From Bacteroides mediterraneensis (GTDB lineage Bacteria; Bacteroidota; Bacteroidia; Bacteroidales; Bacteroidaceae): a DNA stretch of 64,000 nt. The stretch spans positions 100,794 through 164,793 of the forward strand of contig NZ_LT635783.1 of NCBI RefSeq assembly GCF_900128455.1. The letters run 5' to 3'. The position numbers and the translations under genes are program-made. Numbering within the stretch: position 1 is the stretch's first letter; each line of letters begins with the position of its first letter. Shown one piece after another: positions 35,949 through 44,785 of the stretch. The notes under the pieces were generated by a model. That model was not told the origin of the DNA, made no database searches, and worked only from the letters and a program-made list of their open reading frames with translations.

Positions 35949-37187
35949 TTATTCCATATTGTCTGTCTTGGGGCGCAGGAAGTATAATTGCACGCAGAGA
36001 GCGACTGCCACCACAATGGCCAGCATGGCAAAACCGGCTCCCAGGCTGCCGTTGTCTCCCCAACGGCCCAGCAGATGTGTAATGAAGGCACCGGCAGAAA
36101 CTCCCACCATGTTCATCACTCCGTATGCCGTGGCTCTTTGTTTGGACGATACGAACTGGCAGAGGATAGGCATGTTGTTGGTGTCGAAGATGCCATATCC
36201 GATACCGAACAGCAGTCCGGCACCCACTACAGCCACCAGGTTGTGTCCAAAGCCTAATAAGAGCAAGGAAGGGATGGTCAGTCCCAAACCGATGGCTCCG
36301 GTATATACGCGTCCGCGCAAGTTCTTTTGTATCCACCAGTCGGATAACGGACCACCGATAATGACACCGATGAAGGAAGAAACGGCAATCGTAATGGTAG
36401 AGATAGGGCCAGCCTGTGACATCGGTAAGTTAAGGTTTTCAGCAAACAAGGTCGGGAGCCAGTTTTTGGTAGCCCATCCGGGAAGGCTTGGAGCGGCAAA
36501 ATAGAGCAAGATTACCCAAAAAGCCACATTGGTCAGCAAGGATTTCAGACTGATGAATACGCTCTCCTTTTCTTTATGCGGTGGAGCTTGCAATTTTTCT
36601 GTGGGGATGGATTCCGTCTTTTTGTCGTGTAGGAATAACATCAGAATCACGGCGTAGGCGATTCCGATGATACCGAACCAATGGAAGGTGGTATGCCAGG
36701 AGACAGCCGCAGCCACGGTAGCTCCGAATCCTCCGATGGCCTGGCCAGTGTACAGACCGGTCATGTGGATGCCTACAGCTAAAGAGCGGGATTTCCCGGT
36801 GTGGTAGTCTGCAATCAGGGAAAGTCCGGCAGGGATGTAGAGCGCTTCGCTCACTCCCATCAAGGCACGCAGCCAGACAATCTGGTTGAAGGTGTCGGCC
36901 ACTCCCATCAGGTAGGTGACAGAAGACCATACGAACAAACTGCCTACAATCAGCCATTTGCGGCTCAGACGGTCGGCAATGACACCCGAAACCGGACTCA
37001 TCAATGCGTAAATCCAGAGAAAAATCGCCATCAGACGGCCGAAGTTGGTAGCCGATTGCAATTCCGTGATATCCATCTGCATGGCCTCCTTCATGGTGCT
37101 GAGCATTTGGCGGTCCATATAGTTGAGCAATGCCACGCCCCACAGCAATCCTACTACAACCCAAGGATAAATCTTAGAGTTCTTCAT
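35949..37187 (-). CDS. nanT: MFS transporter, sialic acid type
   Basis: 412 residues with twelve predicted spans. The MFS loop motif is seen as ADRLSRKWLIVGS between spans 2 and 3, and LLNYMDRQMLS in span 1 is typical of the anion:cation symporter branch that includes hexuronate and sialic acid carriers. It would bring free N-acetylneuraminate across the inner membrane with a proton. Context between the epimerase and YhcH genes supports this, as in the NanT of Bacteroides fragilis. Confidence 0.88.
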   Translation of the reverse strand: MKNSKIYPWVVVGLLWGVALLNYMDRQMLSTMKEAMQMDITELQSATNFGRLMAIFLWIYALMSPVSGVIADRLSRKWLIVGSLFVWSSVTYLMGVADTFNQIVWLRALMGVSEALYIPAGLSLIADYHTGKSRSLAVGIHMTGLYTGQAIGGFGATVAAAVSWHTTFHWFGIIGIAYAVILMLFLHDKKTESIPTEKLQAPPHKEKESVFISLKSLLTNVAFWVILLYFAAPSLPGWATKNWLPTLFAENLNLPMSQAGPISTITIAVSSFIGVIIGGPLSDWWIQKNLRGRVYTGAIGLGLTIPSLLLLGFGHNLVAVVGAGLLFGIGYGIFDTNNMPILCQFVSSKQRATAYGVMNMVGVSAGAFITHLLGRWGDNGSLGAGFAMLAIVVAVALCVQLYFLRPKTDNME

Positions 37188-37225
37188 ATATTATGATTAT
37201 TCAGTTAGCAATGGTACTTGCCGGA

Positions 37226-38410
37226 TTATTCTCCGGCAAGTATTTCTTTACATAAAGTATATCCCTTGACCATCATTCGTGGAATATGGAAAGGACCTTT
37301 GAACAAGTTACCTTTTGCGGGTTGGGCTACTGTGCCGTCGCGGTGCAGGTATCCATACCATTCGCCGAACTCATTGTCGGGAAAATGGGCATACGTCCAC
37401 TCACTGATTTGTTTGTGGCGTTTCAGGTACTTTTCGTCTTTGGTCAGCTTATAGGCATACAGGTTGGCGATGATGGCTTCGGTTTGCGGCCACCAGAATT
37501 TCATGTCCTGTGAATAGTCTTGAGGAGGCAGGTTCTTGCAGTCCTTGAAGTTGATGATGCCTCCGTACTGCTTGTCCCATCCCCATTCCCATGACCAGTC
37601 GAGAATGGTTAGCGCCATGTCGATGAGCTCCTTGTTTCCGCCCATGTTACGGGCTACGTCGAACAGGAACCAGGACGTCTCGATGCAATGTCCCGGGTTG
37701 ATGGTACGTCCGTTCATGGTGTCGATGAATTCTCCTTTAGGGCCTACCATTTCAAGTAAAGCCTTAAATTCCGGGTGCATGAAGTAATTTTTCAACGCAT
37801 GGATGGATTCCTCAATCTGGGCATCCAGTTCCGGGTCGGAAATCACTTGCTTGATGCAGGAAGCTACGTTGACCATGATCATGGTGATGGAATGGCCCTG
37901 TGCCTGGAGAGTCGGAAGGTATTTCGGTTCCAGAATGCCCGGTGTGTGCAGGAAATGACGCATCCGCTTGAATAGGTCGAGTGCTTTCTTTGCATATTCC
38001 TGGTTGCCGGTAGCCAGTGCATATTCCGACATGGCGATGGCGGCGAAGCTTTCAGAAAACACATATCTTCTTTTCCGGAGCGGTGTGCCGTCGGCCATGA
38101 CTTCGAAATACATTCTTCCGTCTGTATCGAAACAGTGGTTTTCAATGAAATCCAGCGTCAGTTTGGCTGCTTCCAGCCATTCCGGGTTCTTTTCCACATG
38201 ATTGTAGGCAAAAGAACAGATAAAGGCAAACCGGCCCTGGAACCATACCGACTTGGTGGTGTCGAACAGCTGTCCGTCGCGTGCCACGCAGGTATATACA
38301 CCTCCGTGTTTCTTGTCGAGACCATATTTCAGCCAGAAAGGCATGATGTTGTGGGTGAGATCTTCTTTGTAGTTCTCCGCCCAGTATTTTGCGTAGGTAT
38401 CTATGCACAT
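37226..38410 (-). CDS. nanE: N-acylglucosamine 2-epimerase (AGE family)
   Basis: 394 residues, an (alpha/alpha)6 barrel protein of the renin-binding-protein type. It converts N-acetylmannosamine, released by the lyase, to N-acetylglucosamine without prior phosphorylation, as known for Bacteroides. Conserved segments are KSVWFQGRFAFICSFAYN, INPGHCIETSWFLFD and KFWWPQTEAIIANLYAY with catalytic His and Arg residues. The start at 38410 (MCIDTYAKYW) follows the nanA stop by 14 bases; an extra Met lies at 38413. Confidence 0.9.
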   Translation of the reverse strand: MCIDTYAKYWAENYKEDLTHNIMPFWLKYGLDKKHGGVYTCVARDGQLFDTTKSVWFQGRFAFICSFAYNHVEKNPEWLEAAKLTLDFIENHCFDTDGRMYFEVMADGTPLRKRRYVFSESFAAIAMSEYALATGNQEYAKKALDLFKRMRHFLHTPGILEPKYLPTLQAQGHSITMIMVNVASCIKQVISDPELDAQIEESIHALKNYFMHPEFKALLEMVGPKGEFIDTMNGRTINPGHCIETSWFLFDVARNMGGNKELIDMALTILDWSWEWGWDKQYGGIINFKDCKNLPPQDYSQDMKFWWPQTEAIIANLYAYKLTKDEKYLKRHKQISEWTYAHFPDNEFGEWYGYLHRDGTVAQPAKGNLFKGPFHIPRMMVKGYTLCKEILAGE

Positions 38411-38424
38411 CATAAGGCCGACGA

Positions 38425-39342
38425 TTAGAATTTGTTGCAACGGTCAAAGAAATTGATAGCTTCCAGTTCCGCCTTCATGCGGGCTTCTTCTTCGTCGGTC
38501 ATGTTCTGGAACGGCGTACGGTTCTTGCCCAAGTCCAGACCAATCAGTTTCATAATCCGTTTTCCGGCTACGATGTTGCCGCGGTAGTGACAGATTACGT
38601 TGATGACATCCTGTGAGAAGTTCTGCAATTCGCGAGCCTTTTCAATGTCGCCGGCTTTCCAGGCATCGAGGATGCCTACCAGGTTGATACCATTGTAGTT
38701 GGTCGTTCCACCGATACCGCCCTGTGCACCGCCCATGGCCAGTGAAGGAAGGATGGTTTCATCTTGTCCGTGCAGCATGTCGAATTTGCCGTTCTTGTAC
38801 AGGCGGCACTGGTTGTATTCATAAATGCTTTCGTACGTATATTTGATGCCGGCAAAGTTCGGAATACGTCCGTCTACCGCTTTCAGCAATTCCACCATCG
38901 GCAGGTAGGCACCGTTGAATGCGGGAATGTGGTAATAATAGAATGGAAGATTCGGCGCTCCGGCTGCGATTTCTTCGCAGTATTTCACCAGTTCTTCGAT
39001 ACGGCCGATTTTCGGGAAAGGAGGAGCCATGGCACCGATACCCCATGCGCCGATTTTCTGTGCATGTTCGGCCAGCATCTTGCTCGCCTTTACGCAGCAG
39101 CTTCCCACGTGTACAATCACCTTGAAACCTTCGGGAGCTACTTCAATCCAGCGTTCAGCCAGTTTCATACGTTCTTCTTCCGTCAGCATGTAGCCTTCAC
39201 CGGATGAACCGTTGATGAACACGCCTTTCAGGCCATTCTTTGCCAGCATGGCAGCATACGCTGCTATCGGTTCATAGTTTACTTCCCCATTTTCATAAAA
39301 CGGAGTAAACGGAGCATCAATTAAGCCAATAATTTTTTCCAT
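38425..39342 (-). CDS. nanA: N-acetylneuraminate lyase
   Basis: 305 residues, a TIM barrel of the DHDPS family. It splits N-acetylneuraminate into N-acetylmannosamine and pyruvate. Carboxylate-binding motif GSSGEG (45-50), Tyr137 in PFYYYHIP, Schiff-base Lys167 in GIKYTY. First gene of the operon nanA-nanE-nanT-yhcH-nanH, with a consensus promoter at 39380-39410 and a large palindrome over the start site. Confidence 0.95.
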   Translation of the reverse strand: MEKIIGLIDAPFTPFYENGEVNYEPIAAYAAMLAKNGLKGVFINGSSGEGYMLTEEERMKLAERWIEVAPEGFKVIVHVGSCCVKASKMLAEHAQKIGAWGIGAMAPPFPKIGRIEELVKYCEEIAAGAPNLPFYYYHIPAFNGAYLPMVELLKAVDGRIPNFAGIKYTYESIYEYNQCRLYKNGKFDMLHGQDETILPSLAMGGAQGGIGGTTNYNGINLVGILDAWKAGDIEKARELQNFSQDVINVICHYRGNIVAGKRIMKLIGLDLGKNRTPFQNMTDEEEARMKAELEAINFFDRCNKF

Positions 39343-39348
39343 AATATT

Positions 39349-39376
39349 ATATTTAATAAATTGATTTATTTAATAT
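39349..39376. promoter_or_regulatory. Palindromic operator candidate at the nanA start site
   Basis: A 28-bp near-perfect palindrome around AATAAATTGATTTATT (39355-39370), directly downstream of the -7 element. It is the best candidate for binding of the ROK repressor encoded at 40807. Confidence 0.5.
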
Positions 39377-39379
39377 CGG

Positions 39380-39410
39380 CAAAAATAGCGATATAATTTT
39401 TATATTACAA
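39380..39410 (-). promoter_or_regulatory. nanA operon promoter
   Basis: On the minus strand TTG (39410-39408), a 20-base spacer and TATTTTTG (39387-39380). Confidence 0.82.
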
Positions 39411-39415
39411 GGTTT

Positions 39416-40507
39416 TTAGGGGTTATTTTGAAAATCTCTTTCTTTTTTAAGTGGATAAACAGTAATTTGTGGGGTACGTATGCCGGGTTTTATTTCTCCG
39501 CATACCATGTATAAAAAATGACGATGTAGCAGGAGAATGCCTCCGGCCCGTGCCATACCCGGGATGTTGGGATGTTGGGTCCATTTTTTATGTGTGAAGT
39601 CAAAGCAGAGAAGGTCATCGTTGAACCGATACCAGGATGGCTCATGAGTGAGATAGTCTTTTCCCGCTTTTCCATCCAGGGCCTTTTTAAAAATGCTATA
39701 GTTGACTCCTCCGGCAAGGATGAGATGTGTGGAGGTTTGGGTGCCGCTTCCTCCCGCCATACAGCGTTTCTCTCCATTCTCTTCCAGGGGTATGTCCGAC
39801 TCGTACTCCCAGCGGTCGGTTTCGGGGAGATAGCATACGATGTCGTGTGAAAGTATGCTTTCCGAAGTGTCCGATGCTGCCTGGTATCCACCTATTAAAT
39901 AAAGCTTGTGCGCGTCGTGGACCAGAATCGGCTGTACGCGCTGAGGCCCCGGATAGGCAGACAGTTTCTGCCAGTCACGACCTGTGTTCAAGTCCAGTTT
40001 GTACAGAGCGTTCTGTCTGTGCTGCTGGTTTCCTCCGGTAAGGTAGATACAGCCGTTAAGAAGGGTAGCCGCGGCGTTGTCTATGGTTTCGGGCAGTGAA
40101 GGAAGTGGCTGGATGGTGAACTTTTGTGGAGATTCGGTAGCCTGAATACGGAATACGCAGGTCAGGCAGGAATCTGCATTGGCTCCTCCGATGCAGACCA
40201 AGCCCTCCGGGGTTTCTATGGCACAGCCGTAGGCCACCGGGCAAGGCAGTGATGGAAGTGGTATCCACTGTGGGCATTCAGACTGGACGTTTAACGCATA
40301 GCACTGGTCGTAATACACTTTCTCTCCTCCTTCGGCAGCAGGCTTGTGGGGGAAATTGCAGCCCCCACCCACTATCAGCCAGTCTTTTATGAAGCCCGCA
40401 AAAGGAGCAGATACACCTTGTGTAATCGGATACTCGGGTACAGATTGTGCCAGAGATATTGCATACTGGAATACTAGGATTCCCCAAATCAGAAGCTGTT
40501 TTTTCAT
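39416..40507 (-). CDS. nanM: Cyclically permuted mutarotase, NanM type (Kelch propeller)
   Basis: 363 residues with a signal peptide (cut near ...AISLAQSV). Kelch-like repeats form a beta-propeller: KDWLIVGGGCNFP, VCIGGANADSC, IYLTGGNQQHR, LYLIGGYQA and LILAGGVNY. NanM relatives convert alpha- to beta-N-acetylneuraminate in the periplasm before uptake. Start at MKKQLLIW (40507), because it begins the signal peptide; upstream Met codons are in non-coding sequence. It precedes nanA by 73 bases and may be expressed separately from it. Confidence 0.88.
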   Translation of the reverse strand: MKKQLLIWGILVFQYAISLAQSVPEYPITQGVSAPFAGFIKDWLIVGGGCNFPHKPAAEGGEKVYYDQCYALNVQSECPQWIPLPSLPCPVAYGCAIETPEGLVCIGGANADSCLTCVFRIQATESPQKFTIQPLPSLPETIDNAAATLLNGCIYLTGGNQQHRQNALYKLDLNTGRDWQKLSAYPGPQRVQPILVHDAHKLYLIGGYQAASDTSESILSHDIVCYLPETDRWEYESDIPLEENGEKRCMAGGSGTQTSTHLILAGGVNYSIFKKALDGKAGKDYLTHEPSWYRFNDDLLCFDFTHKKWTQHPNIPGMARAGGILLLHRHFLYMVCGEIKPGIRTPQITVYPLKKERDFQNNP

Positions 40508-40647
40508 ACGTATCTTCATTCGGTTAAAGAAGGATGGAATTGTTTCTGCTAAAATAAGCATAATATTTAAGCTGTCCATGATTTAATGAAGAATTTTCTT
40601 GGTCTCCGCCATAGATAATTAATATTTTGCTTTTGTTGTTTTGTATC

Positions 40648-40659
40648 AATAAATTTATT
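40648..40659. promoter_or_regulatory. AT-rich palindrome between nanM and the ROK gene
   Basis: AATAAATTTATT, a perfect palindrome similar to the half-sites of the nanA operator (AATAAAT and ATTTATT). It could mediate control of the divergent pair. Short and AT-rich, so modest support. Confidence 0.35.
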
Positions 40660-40806
40660 ATCTTAGCCATCGGTTTGTCGGGCAGGTCATTTTAATAAGT
40701 AGGGCTGTCTTATGAGCCTTAGCGTTAAATGTAATAATATGAAAAAAGAATAGCCCGTTATTTTAGCTGGTTATTGTGGGTTCAACTAAATTATGGTCAT
40801 GATATT

Positions 40807-42015
40807 ATGGTACACAAGTTAATCGAAGGGTTGGGAAATGGCACAAAAAATATGCTTACTCAAAAACGGATAATTACCTATCTGATGCACAATCATTCTT
40901 CTACTATTCCCGATTTGGCAAAAGACATAGATTTCAGTATCCCTACTGTCACCAAGTTCGTGATGGAGCTGGTGGATGAAGGATACATCATCAATTATGG
41001 GAAGCAGGAGACCAGTGAGGGCAGACCCCCTAATCTGTATGGTCTGAATCCGGATTCAGCCTATATGGTGGGAGTGGATATCAAGGCATTTTGTCTGAAC
41101 ATCGGCCTGATGAATTTTACGGGTGACATGGTAGATATTCAGATGGGAATAGAGTGTCGGCTCGACAATACGGTGGAAAGTCTGGATTTACTGATTCAGC
41201 ATATTTGCACTTTTATAGAGAAACATAAGAATATCAGGGACAGAATTCTTCAGGTAGGAGTGAACATATCCGGGCGTGTGAATCCAGAGGAGGGTTATAG
41301 CTTCAGCATGTTTAACTTCGAGGAACGTCCGCTGGCCGAAATTTTGACTGAAAAGATTGGCATTCCGGTAGGCATCGACAACGATACTCGTGCCATGGCC
41401 TATGGCGAGCTGCTGAAAGGGGTGGTCAAAGGAGAAAAAGATGTGGTGTTTATCAATCTCAGCTGGGGACTTGGTTCGGCCTTTATCATTGACGGAAAAA
41501 TCTATACGGGTCGTTCGGGTTTCTCAGGAGAATTCGGTCATTTCAATGTGTTCGACAATGAAATTATCTGCCGTTGCGGAAAAAAAGGATGTCTGGAAAC
41601 CGAGGTTTCCGGTTCGGCTCTGCATCGGATTCTTTGTGAGCGGGTAAAGAACGGACAGACTACCATTCTTTCCAAAAGAATTCTTTCAGGTGAGTCCTCA
41701 CTTACGCTGGAAGAGATTGTGGAGGCCACCAATAAAGAAGATATCCTGTGTATTGAGCTGGTGGAAGAAATCGGGCGCAAACTGGGGCGTTATCTCGCAG
41801 GTCTGATTAACCTGTTCAATCCGGAACTGGTGGTCATCGGCGGAACGCTGGCGTTGACGGAAGATTATATCTTGCAACCCATCAAGACGGCCATCCGCAA
41901 ATACTCCTTGAATCTGGTAAGCAAAGATTCTGCCGTGGTCTTGTCGAAGCTGCAAGCAAAAGCAGGAGTGGTAGGTGCCTGTCTGCTGTCTAGAAGCAAA
42001 TTGTTTGAATGGTAA
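40807..42015 (+). CDS. ROK-family transcriptional repressor, NagC/NanR-like
   Basis: 402 residues. An N-terminal winged helix (about 8-75: KRIITYLMHNHSST, DIDFSIPTVTKFVMELVDEG) is fused to a ROK sugar-kinase-like domain with DNDTRAMAYGE and the zinc motif CRCGKKGCLE. It is divergent from the nan genes, so it likely represses them and releases DNA when a pathway sugar such as N-acetylmannosamine or GlcNAc binds; this is inference. The start ATG at 40807 is preferred over a TTG at 40774. A kinase-only role (RokA) is less likely because of the DNA-binding domain. Confidence 0.88.
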   Translation: MVHKLIEGLGNGTKNMLTQKRIITYLMHNHSSTIPDLAKDIDFSIPTVTKFVMELVDEGYIINYGKQETSEGRPPNLYGLNPDSAYMVGVDIKAFCLNIGLMNFTGDMVDIQMGIECRLDNTVESLDLLIQHICTFIEKHKNIRDRILQVGVNISGRVNPEEGYSFSMFNFEERPLAEILTEKIGIPVGIDNDTRAMAYGELLKGVVKGEKDVVFINLSWGLGSAFIIDGKIYTGRSGFSGEFGHFNVFDNEIICRCGKKGCLETEVSGSALHRILCERVKNGQTTILSKRILSGESSLTLEEIVEATNKEDILCIELVEEIGRKLGRYLAGLINLFNPELVVIGGTLALTEDYILQPIKTAIRKYSLNLVSKDSAVVLSKLQAKAGVVGACLLSRSKLFEW

Positions 42016-42031
42016 ATTATAGAAATAGGTG

Positions 42032-42072
42032 AGCCTGTCTGGAATGATTCATTTCAGACAGGCTTGTTTTTT
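42032..42072 (+). terminator. Terminator of the ROK gene
   Basis: AGCCTGTCTG pairs with CAGACAGGCT around a short AT-rich inner stem, then TTGTTTTTT. Confidence 0.9.
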
Positions 42073-42091
42073 GTGTATACCTTTATTTTTT

Positions 42092-42301
42092 CTATTCTTC
42101 CGCCCGATATTCCAGTATGTCCCCCGGCTGGCAGTCCAGTTCCTTGCAGATGGCCTCCAGGGTGGAGAAGCGTATGGCCTTGGCCTTTCCTGTTTTCAGA
42201 ATGGAGAGATTTGCCGGTGTCAGGTCAATCCGTTCGGCAAGCTCTCCCAGCGAAACTTTCCGTTTCGCCATCATCACATCGAGATTTACGATAATCGGCA
42301 T
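42092..42301 (-). CDS. XRE-family helix-turn-helix regulator
   Basis: 69 residues, a single Cro/CI-type domain: KRKVSLGELAERIDLTPANLSILKTGKAKAIRFSTLEAICKELD, split over helices 1 to 5, with no effector domain. This type (YozG-like) is commonly encoded next to DUF2975 proteins. Last gene of the five-gene operon. It could bind the TATCG palindromes at 44693-44785, but that is untested. Confidence 0.88.
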   Translation of the reverse strand: MPIIVNLDVMMAKRKVSLGELAERIDLTPANLSILKTGKAKAIRFSTLEAICKELDCQPGDILEYRAEE

Positions 42302-42315
42302 AGTTAGTAGTTGGG

Positions 42316-42768
42316 TTAAATAGTTAAATCTTGTTCTTCCTGCATCTGGATACCTATTTCAAACAACAAGGAGACCAGCACGAAAACGGCTCCTATCACA
42401 ATCAGCAGGATGCTGTTCTGATGGAATGTGTCTATTGGGGTGAGATTGACGATGACATTCATCAGCACTCCCGAAAGTATGGTGGAGATTCCGATGGCCG
42501 ATAAAATCCGTTGGTTGACGCGGCAGAATACTTTTCCTTTTTTCACGTTGCGTGCCATGAAATAGGTCAGCAGGCCGATAAAGAAAATGGTGTAACACTC
42601 AATGGCTTGTACCAACGCTTCCCATATAAAAGTATCGCTGTCGTTTTTCCCAATTTCATAACAGAGAGGCACTATCTGGCTAAAGCCATAAGCGATGGAT
42701 GCCAAAAGGCTGAGTACCGAAATAAAGTCGCAGTATTGCATCAGGCGTTTGTAGGATTGGGTTTTCAT
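42316..42768 (-). CDS. DUF2975 family membrane protein
   Basis: 150 residues with four predicted spans and the conserved C-terminal tail EEQDLTI. The segment NVKKGKVFCRVNQRILSAIG between spans 2 and 3 is typical for DUF2975. Function unknown; these proteins are regularly paired with small XRE regulators, here 14 bases downstream. A larger paralogue lies immediately upstream in the same operon. Confidence 0.85.
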   Translation of the reverse strand: MKTQSYKRLMQYCDFISVLSLLASIAYGFSQIVPLCYEIGKNDSDTFIWEALVQAIECYTIFFIGLLTYFMARNVKKGKVFCRVNQRILSAIGISTILSGVLMNVIVNLTPIDTFHQNSILLIVIGAVFVLVSLLFEIGIQMQEEQDLTI

Positions 42769-42783
42769 TGTTCAAGTGTTTAA

Positions 42784-43434
42784 TTAAATCGTCAAATCGT
42801 TTTCTTCTTTCAGTCGCAGGCCGAGGGCAAAGATTTCAGCAGCCAGCAGGGCGATAAAACCTAAAATCAGTGTGGAGTCGGAAGAAGCCATCAGGGTATT
42901 GAATTCGCTTCCCGCCAGTTCAATGGCCTGTGCAAACTGATGGTTCGAAATCCAGATACTGATATAACCGAGTACATATATCCCTAACATGTTCCAACCG
43001 ATGCGGCGCAGGTGTTTTACGTTGATCCAGTCGAACACGATGTTTCGGTTGATGTGTATCATCAGCTTGCCGAAATAGACAACGACAGAGATAAGTCCAA
43101 TGAGGACAATGAAACCGATGAATCCCTGTAATACACTGATACCAAGACTAATATTGGTGTAAGGATATTCGATCAGTGCTGTCATAGGTTTGATGGCCAG
43201 TTGCTTACCGTCTTTTAGGTTGGTGATCGTACCGGCTGTTTTCGTCAGGTCGGTGGGCAGAACGTGCATCGTTTTATATTGGGGAACGTCTATGATTTCT
43301 CCTTGAGCGGCTTTCAGGCCGATCTCCATTCCGTTGATAAATAATATTTTTGCAACCATGTACATGTTTCCGGAAGCAGACAGCAGAAAAGCGGCAATCA
43401 CGCATGCACAGAATATATTCAGTTTCTTTTTCAT
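42784..43434 (-). CDS. DUF2975 family membrane protein, larger paralogue
   Basis: 216 residues. It has the same four-span core and tail (EENDLTI) as the next gene, plus an N-terminal extracytoplasmic loop of about 70 residues between spans 1 and 2 (DVPQYKTMHVLPTDL, TKTAGTITNLKDGKQ). The loop could sense an external signal; this is speculation. It lies 15 bases upstream of the smaller paralogue and 24 bases downstream of the CPBP gene. Confidence 0.83.
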   Translation of the reverse strand: MKKKLNIFCACVIAAFLLSASGNMYMVAKILFINGMEIGLKAAQGEIIDVPQYKTMHVLPTDLTKTAGTITNLKDGKQLAIKPMTALIEYPYTNISLGISVLQGFIGFIVLIGLISVVVYFGKLMIHINRNIVFDWINVKHLRRIGWNMLGIYVLGYISIWISNHQFAQAIELAGSEFNTLMASSDSTLILGFIALLAAEIFALGLRLKEENDLTI

Positions 43435-43458
43435 AATGCGAAGGATGGGGTTAGATGG

Positions 43459-44298
43459 TCAAATCATTTTCTGGTTTTCTATTTCAATCGTTTCTGCCTG
43501 GGCAGGCTGATGCCAGGAAGCCGGTTGCGGAACCAGCTTCTTTTGGATGAACAGTACACAGAGGATGGTGAGGACAAATCCTCCGGCTGCCATGAGCGCC
43601 GCTCCGGTGGCTCCATAAGTAGAAACCATGGTCGCATTCGGGTCGTCTGCCGATAAGAAAGCAATCACAGCCGCACTGTTATTGACAAAGTGCATCAGGA
43701 TGCCGGGGAGCAGGCTGCCCGTGCGGTAGTACATCCATCCCAGTGCCAGTCCGGTGACAAAGGCGAAAGGTGCCTGTACCCAGTTGCCGTGTACCAGTCC
43801 GAAAATCAGAGAGGAAAGTACGATGGCCCAGGCTGGATGTTTCCATTTGCGGAGCAGATATCCCTGAATGGCTCCACGGAACAGCAGTTCCTCTACGAGG
43901 GGAGCCATGATGACGATAGCCACGATACCTAAGGGATGATGCATCATCATGTCAAAGGCAGCCTCCATATTGTTGGGCAGGTCGGCCAGTTCGTTGAAGT
44001 AATTGGTCCATAAGCCCATCGCTAAAATGAATATCACCGATGTAACTAATAGTTTTGGGGAGCAGTGATATCCCCAAGTTTTCCGGTCCATTCCCACATA
44101 TTTACCAGCCAGCAGATGGATGCCTAACGCAGCGGTAGAGAGTATCTGTGCCAGCATGATCAGGTTTGTATAAAGAGCGTCGAGGGTCTTCGGCAATTCG
44201 AAGGTGTGGCGATACAGCATGTATCCACAGATGGCTACCCCCATGAAAGCCAGTTGGTAGGCAAAGAAATACAGTAATAATTTAATGGTGCGTCCCAT
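43459..44298 (-). CDS. CPBP-family intramembrane metalloprotease
   Basis: 279 residues with eight predicted spans. The three family motifs are intact: EELLFRG (EExxxR), FGLVHGNW (FxxxH) and HFVNNS (HxxxN). This family (Abi/Rce1-like) includes prenyl-protein proteases and bacteriocin immunity or maturation proteins. Here it follows a small secreted protein gene by 27 bases, so that protein may be its substrate or partner; this is inference from context. Confidence 0.88.
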   Translation of the reverse strand: MGRTIKLLLYFFAYQLAFMGVAICGYMLYRHTFELPKTLDALYTNLIMLAQILSTAALGIHLLAGKYVGMDRKTWGYHCSPKLLVTSVIFILAMGLWTNYFNELADLPNNMEAAFDMMMHHPLGIVAIVIMAPLVEELLFRGAIQGYLLRKWKHPAWAIVLSSLIFGLVHGNWVQAPFAFVTGLALGWMYYRTGSLLPGILMHFVNNSAAVIAFLSADDPNATMVSTYGATGAALMAAGGFVLTILCVLFIQKKLVPQPASWHQPAQAETIEIENQKMI

Positions 44299-44325
44299 AA
44301 TTGTGTACGTTTTAAAAAAGTTTGT

Positions 44326-44646
44326 TTACTTGTTGGTTGAAAGTTTCTGAAGAGCCGGACCTTCAGTGCCCCAGGTCAGCAGATAAGCCGGATTCCAGGT
44401 TTTTCGGTCCGCATCCCAGCGGTAAGCCTTTTTCTCGGTCAGGGTTCCCAGTGTGTCGTATCGGTATTCGTACTTCCACTTGGGAGTGAGTGTTTTGCCG
44501 TCTTCATTCAGGGTAGATACCGTCAAGCTTTGGTGGTTCTGTCCGTAAATGAAGGTTCCTTTTGCGTGTGCGTGTGTGGCTGTCAATGTCATCAGTGCAG
44601 CGGCAATTCCTGCTGCCAGTGTCTTTTTTGTGAATGTCTTTTTCAT
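44326..44646 (-). CDS. Small secreted protein, DUF3836
   Basis: 106 residues with a clear signal peptide (cut near ...THAHAKG). The remaining 77 residues contain a short beta-rich segment KWKYEYRYDTLGTLTEKKAYRWDADR, which I recognise as DUF3836, a family known mainly from Bacteroides. Function unknown. First gene of the operon with the CPBP protease, two DUF2975 proteins and the XRE regulator. Confidence 0.8.
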   Translation of the reverse strand: MKKTFTKKTLAAGIAAALMTLTATHAHAKGTFIYGQNHQSLTVSTLNEDGKTLTPKWKYEYRYDTLGTLTEKKAYRWDADRKTWNPAYLLTWGTEGPALQKLSTNK

Positions 44647-44692
44647 AATTGTACGTGTTTGTGTGTAAATAATAGTGTGTGTCGTTTGTTTT

Positions 44693-44718
44693 CGATAAAT
44701 ATTTATCGTTTTTCGATA
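44693..44718. promoter_or_regulatory. Operator palindromes near the DUF3836 transcription start
   Basis: Two overlapping palindromes: CGATAAATATTTATCG (44693-44708, perfect) and TATCGTTTTTCGATA (44704-44718). They begin 2 bases downstream of the -7 element, covering the probable start site. A third copy lies at 44767-44785. Confidence 0.7.
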
Positions 44719-44720
44719 TG

Positions 44721-44750
44721 CAAATGTAGGTGTTATTTTTGAACTACAAA
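44721..44750 (-). promoter_or_regulatory. Promoter of the DUF3836-CPBP-DUF2975-XRE operon
   Basis: On the minus strand TTTG (44750-44747), an 18-base spacer and TACATTTG (44728-44721), enclosed by TATCG palindromes on both sides. Confidence 0.8.
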
Positions 44751-44766
44751 AGAAAAACAGAAATAT

Positions 44767-44785
44767 TTTATCGAAAAACGATAAA
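44767..44785. promoter_or_regulatory. Upstream operator palindrome TTTATCG-AAAAA-CGATAAA
   Basis: Perfect 7-bp arms around five A, 16 bases upstream of the -33 element. It has the same arms as the sites at 44693-44718, so a dimeric regulator may bind on both sides of the promoter. Confidence 0.7.
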
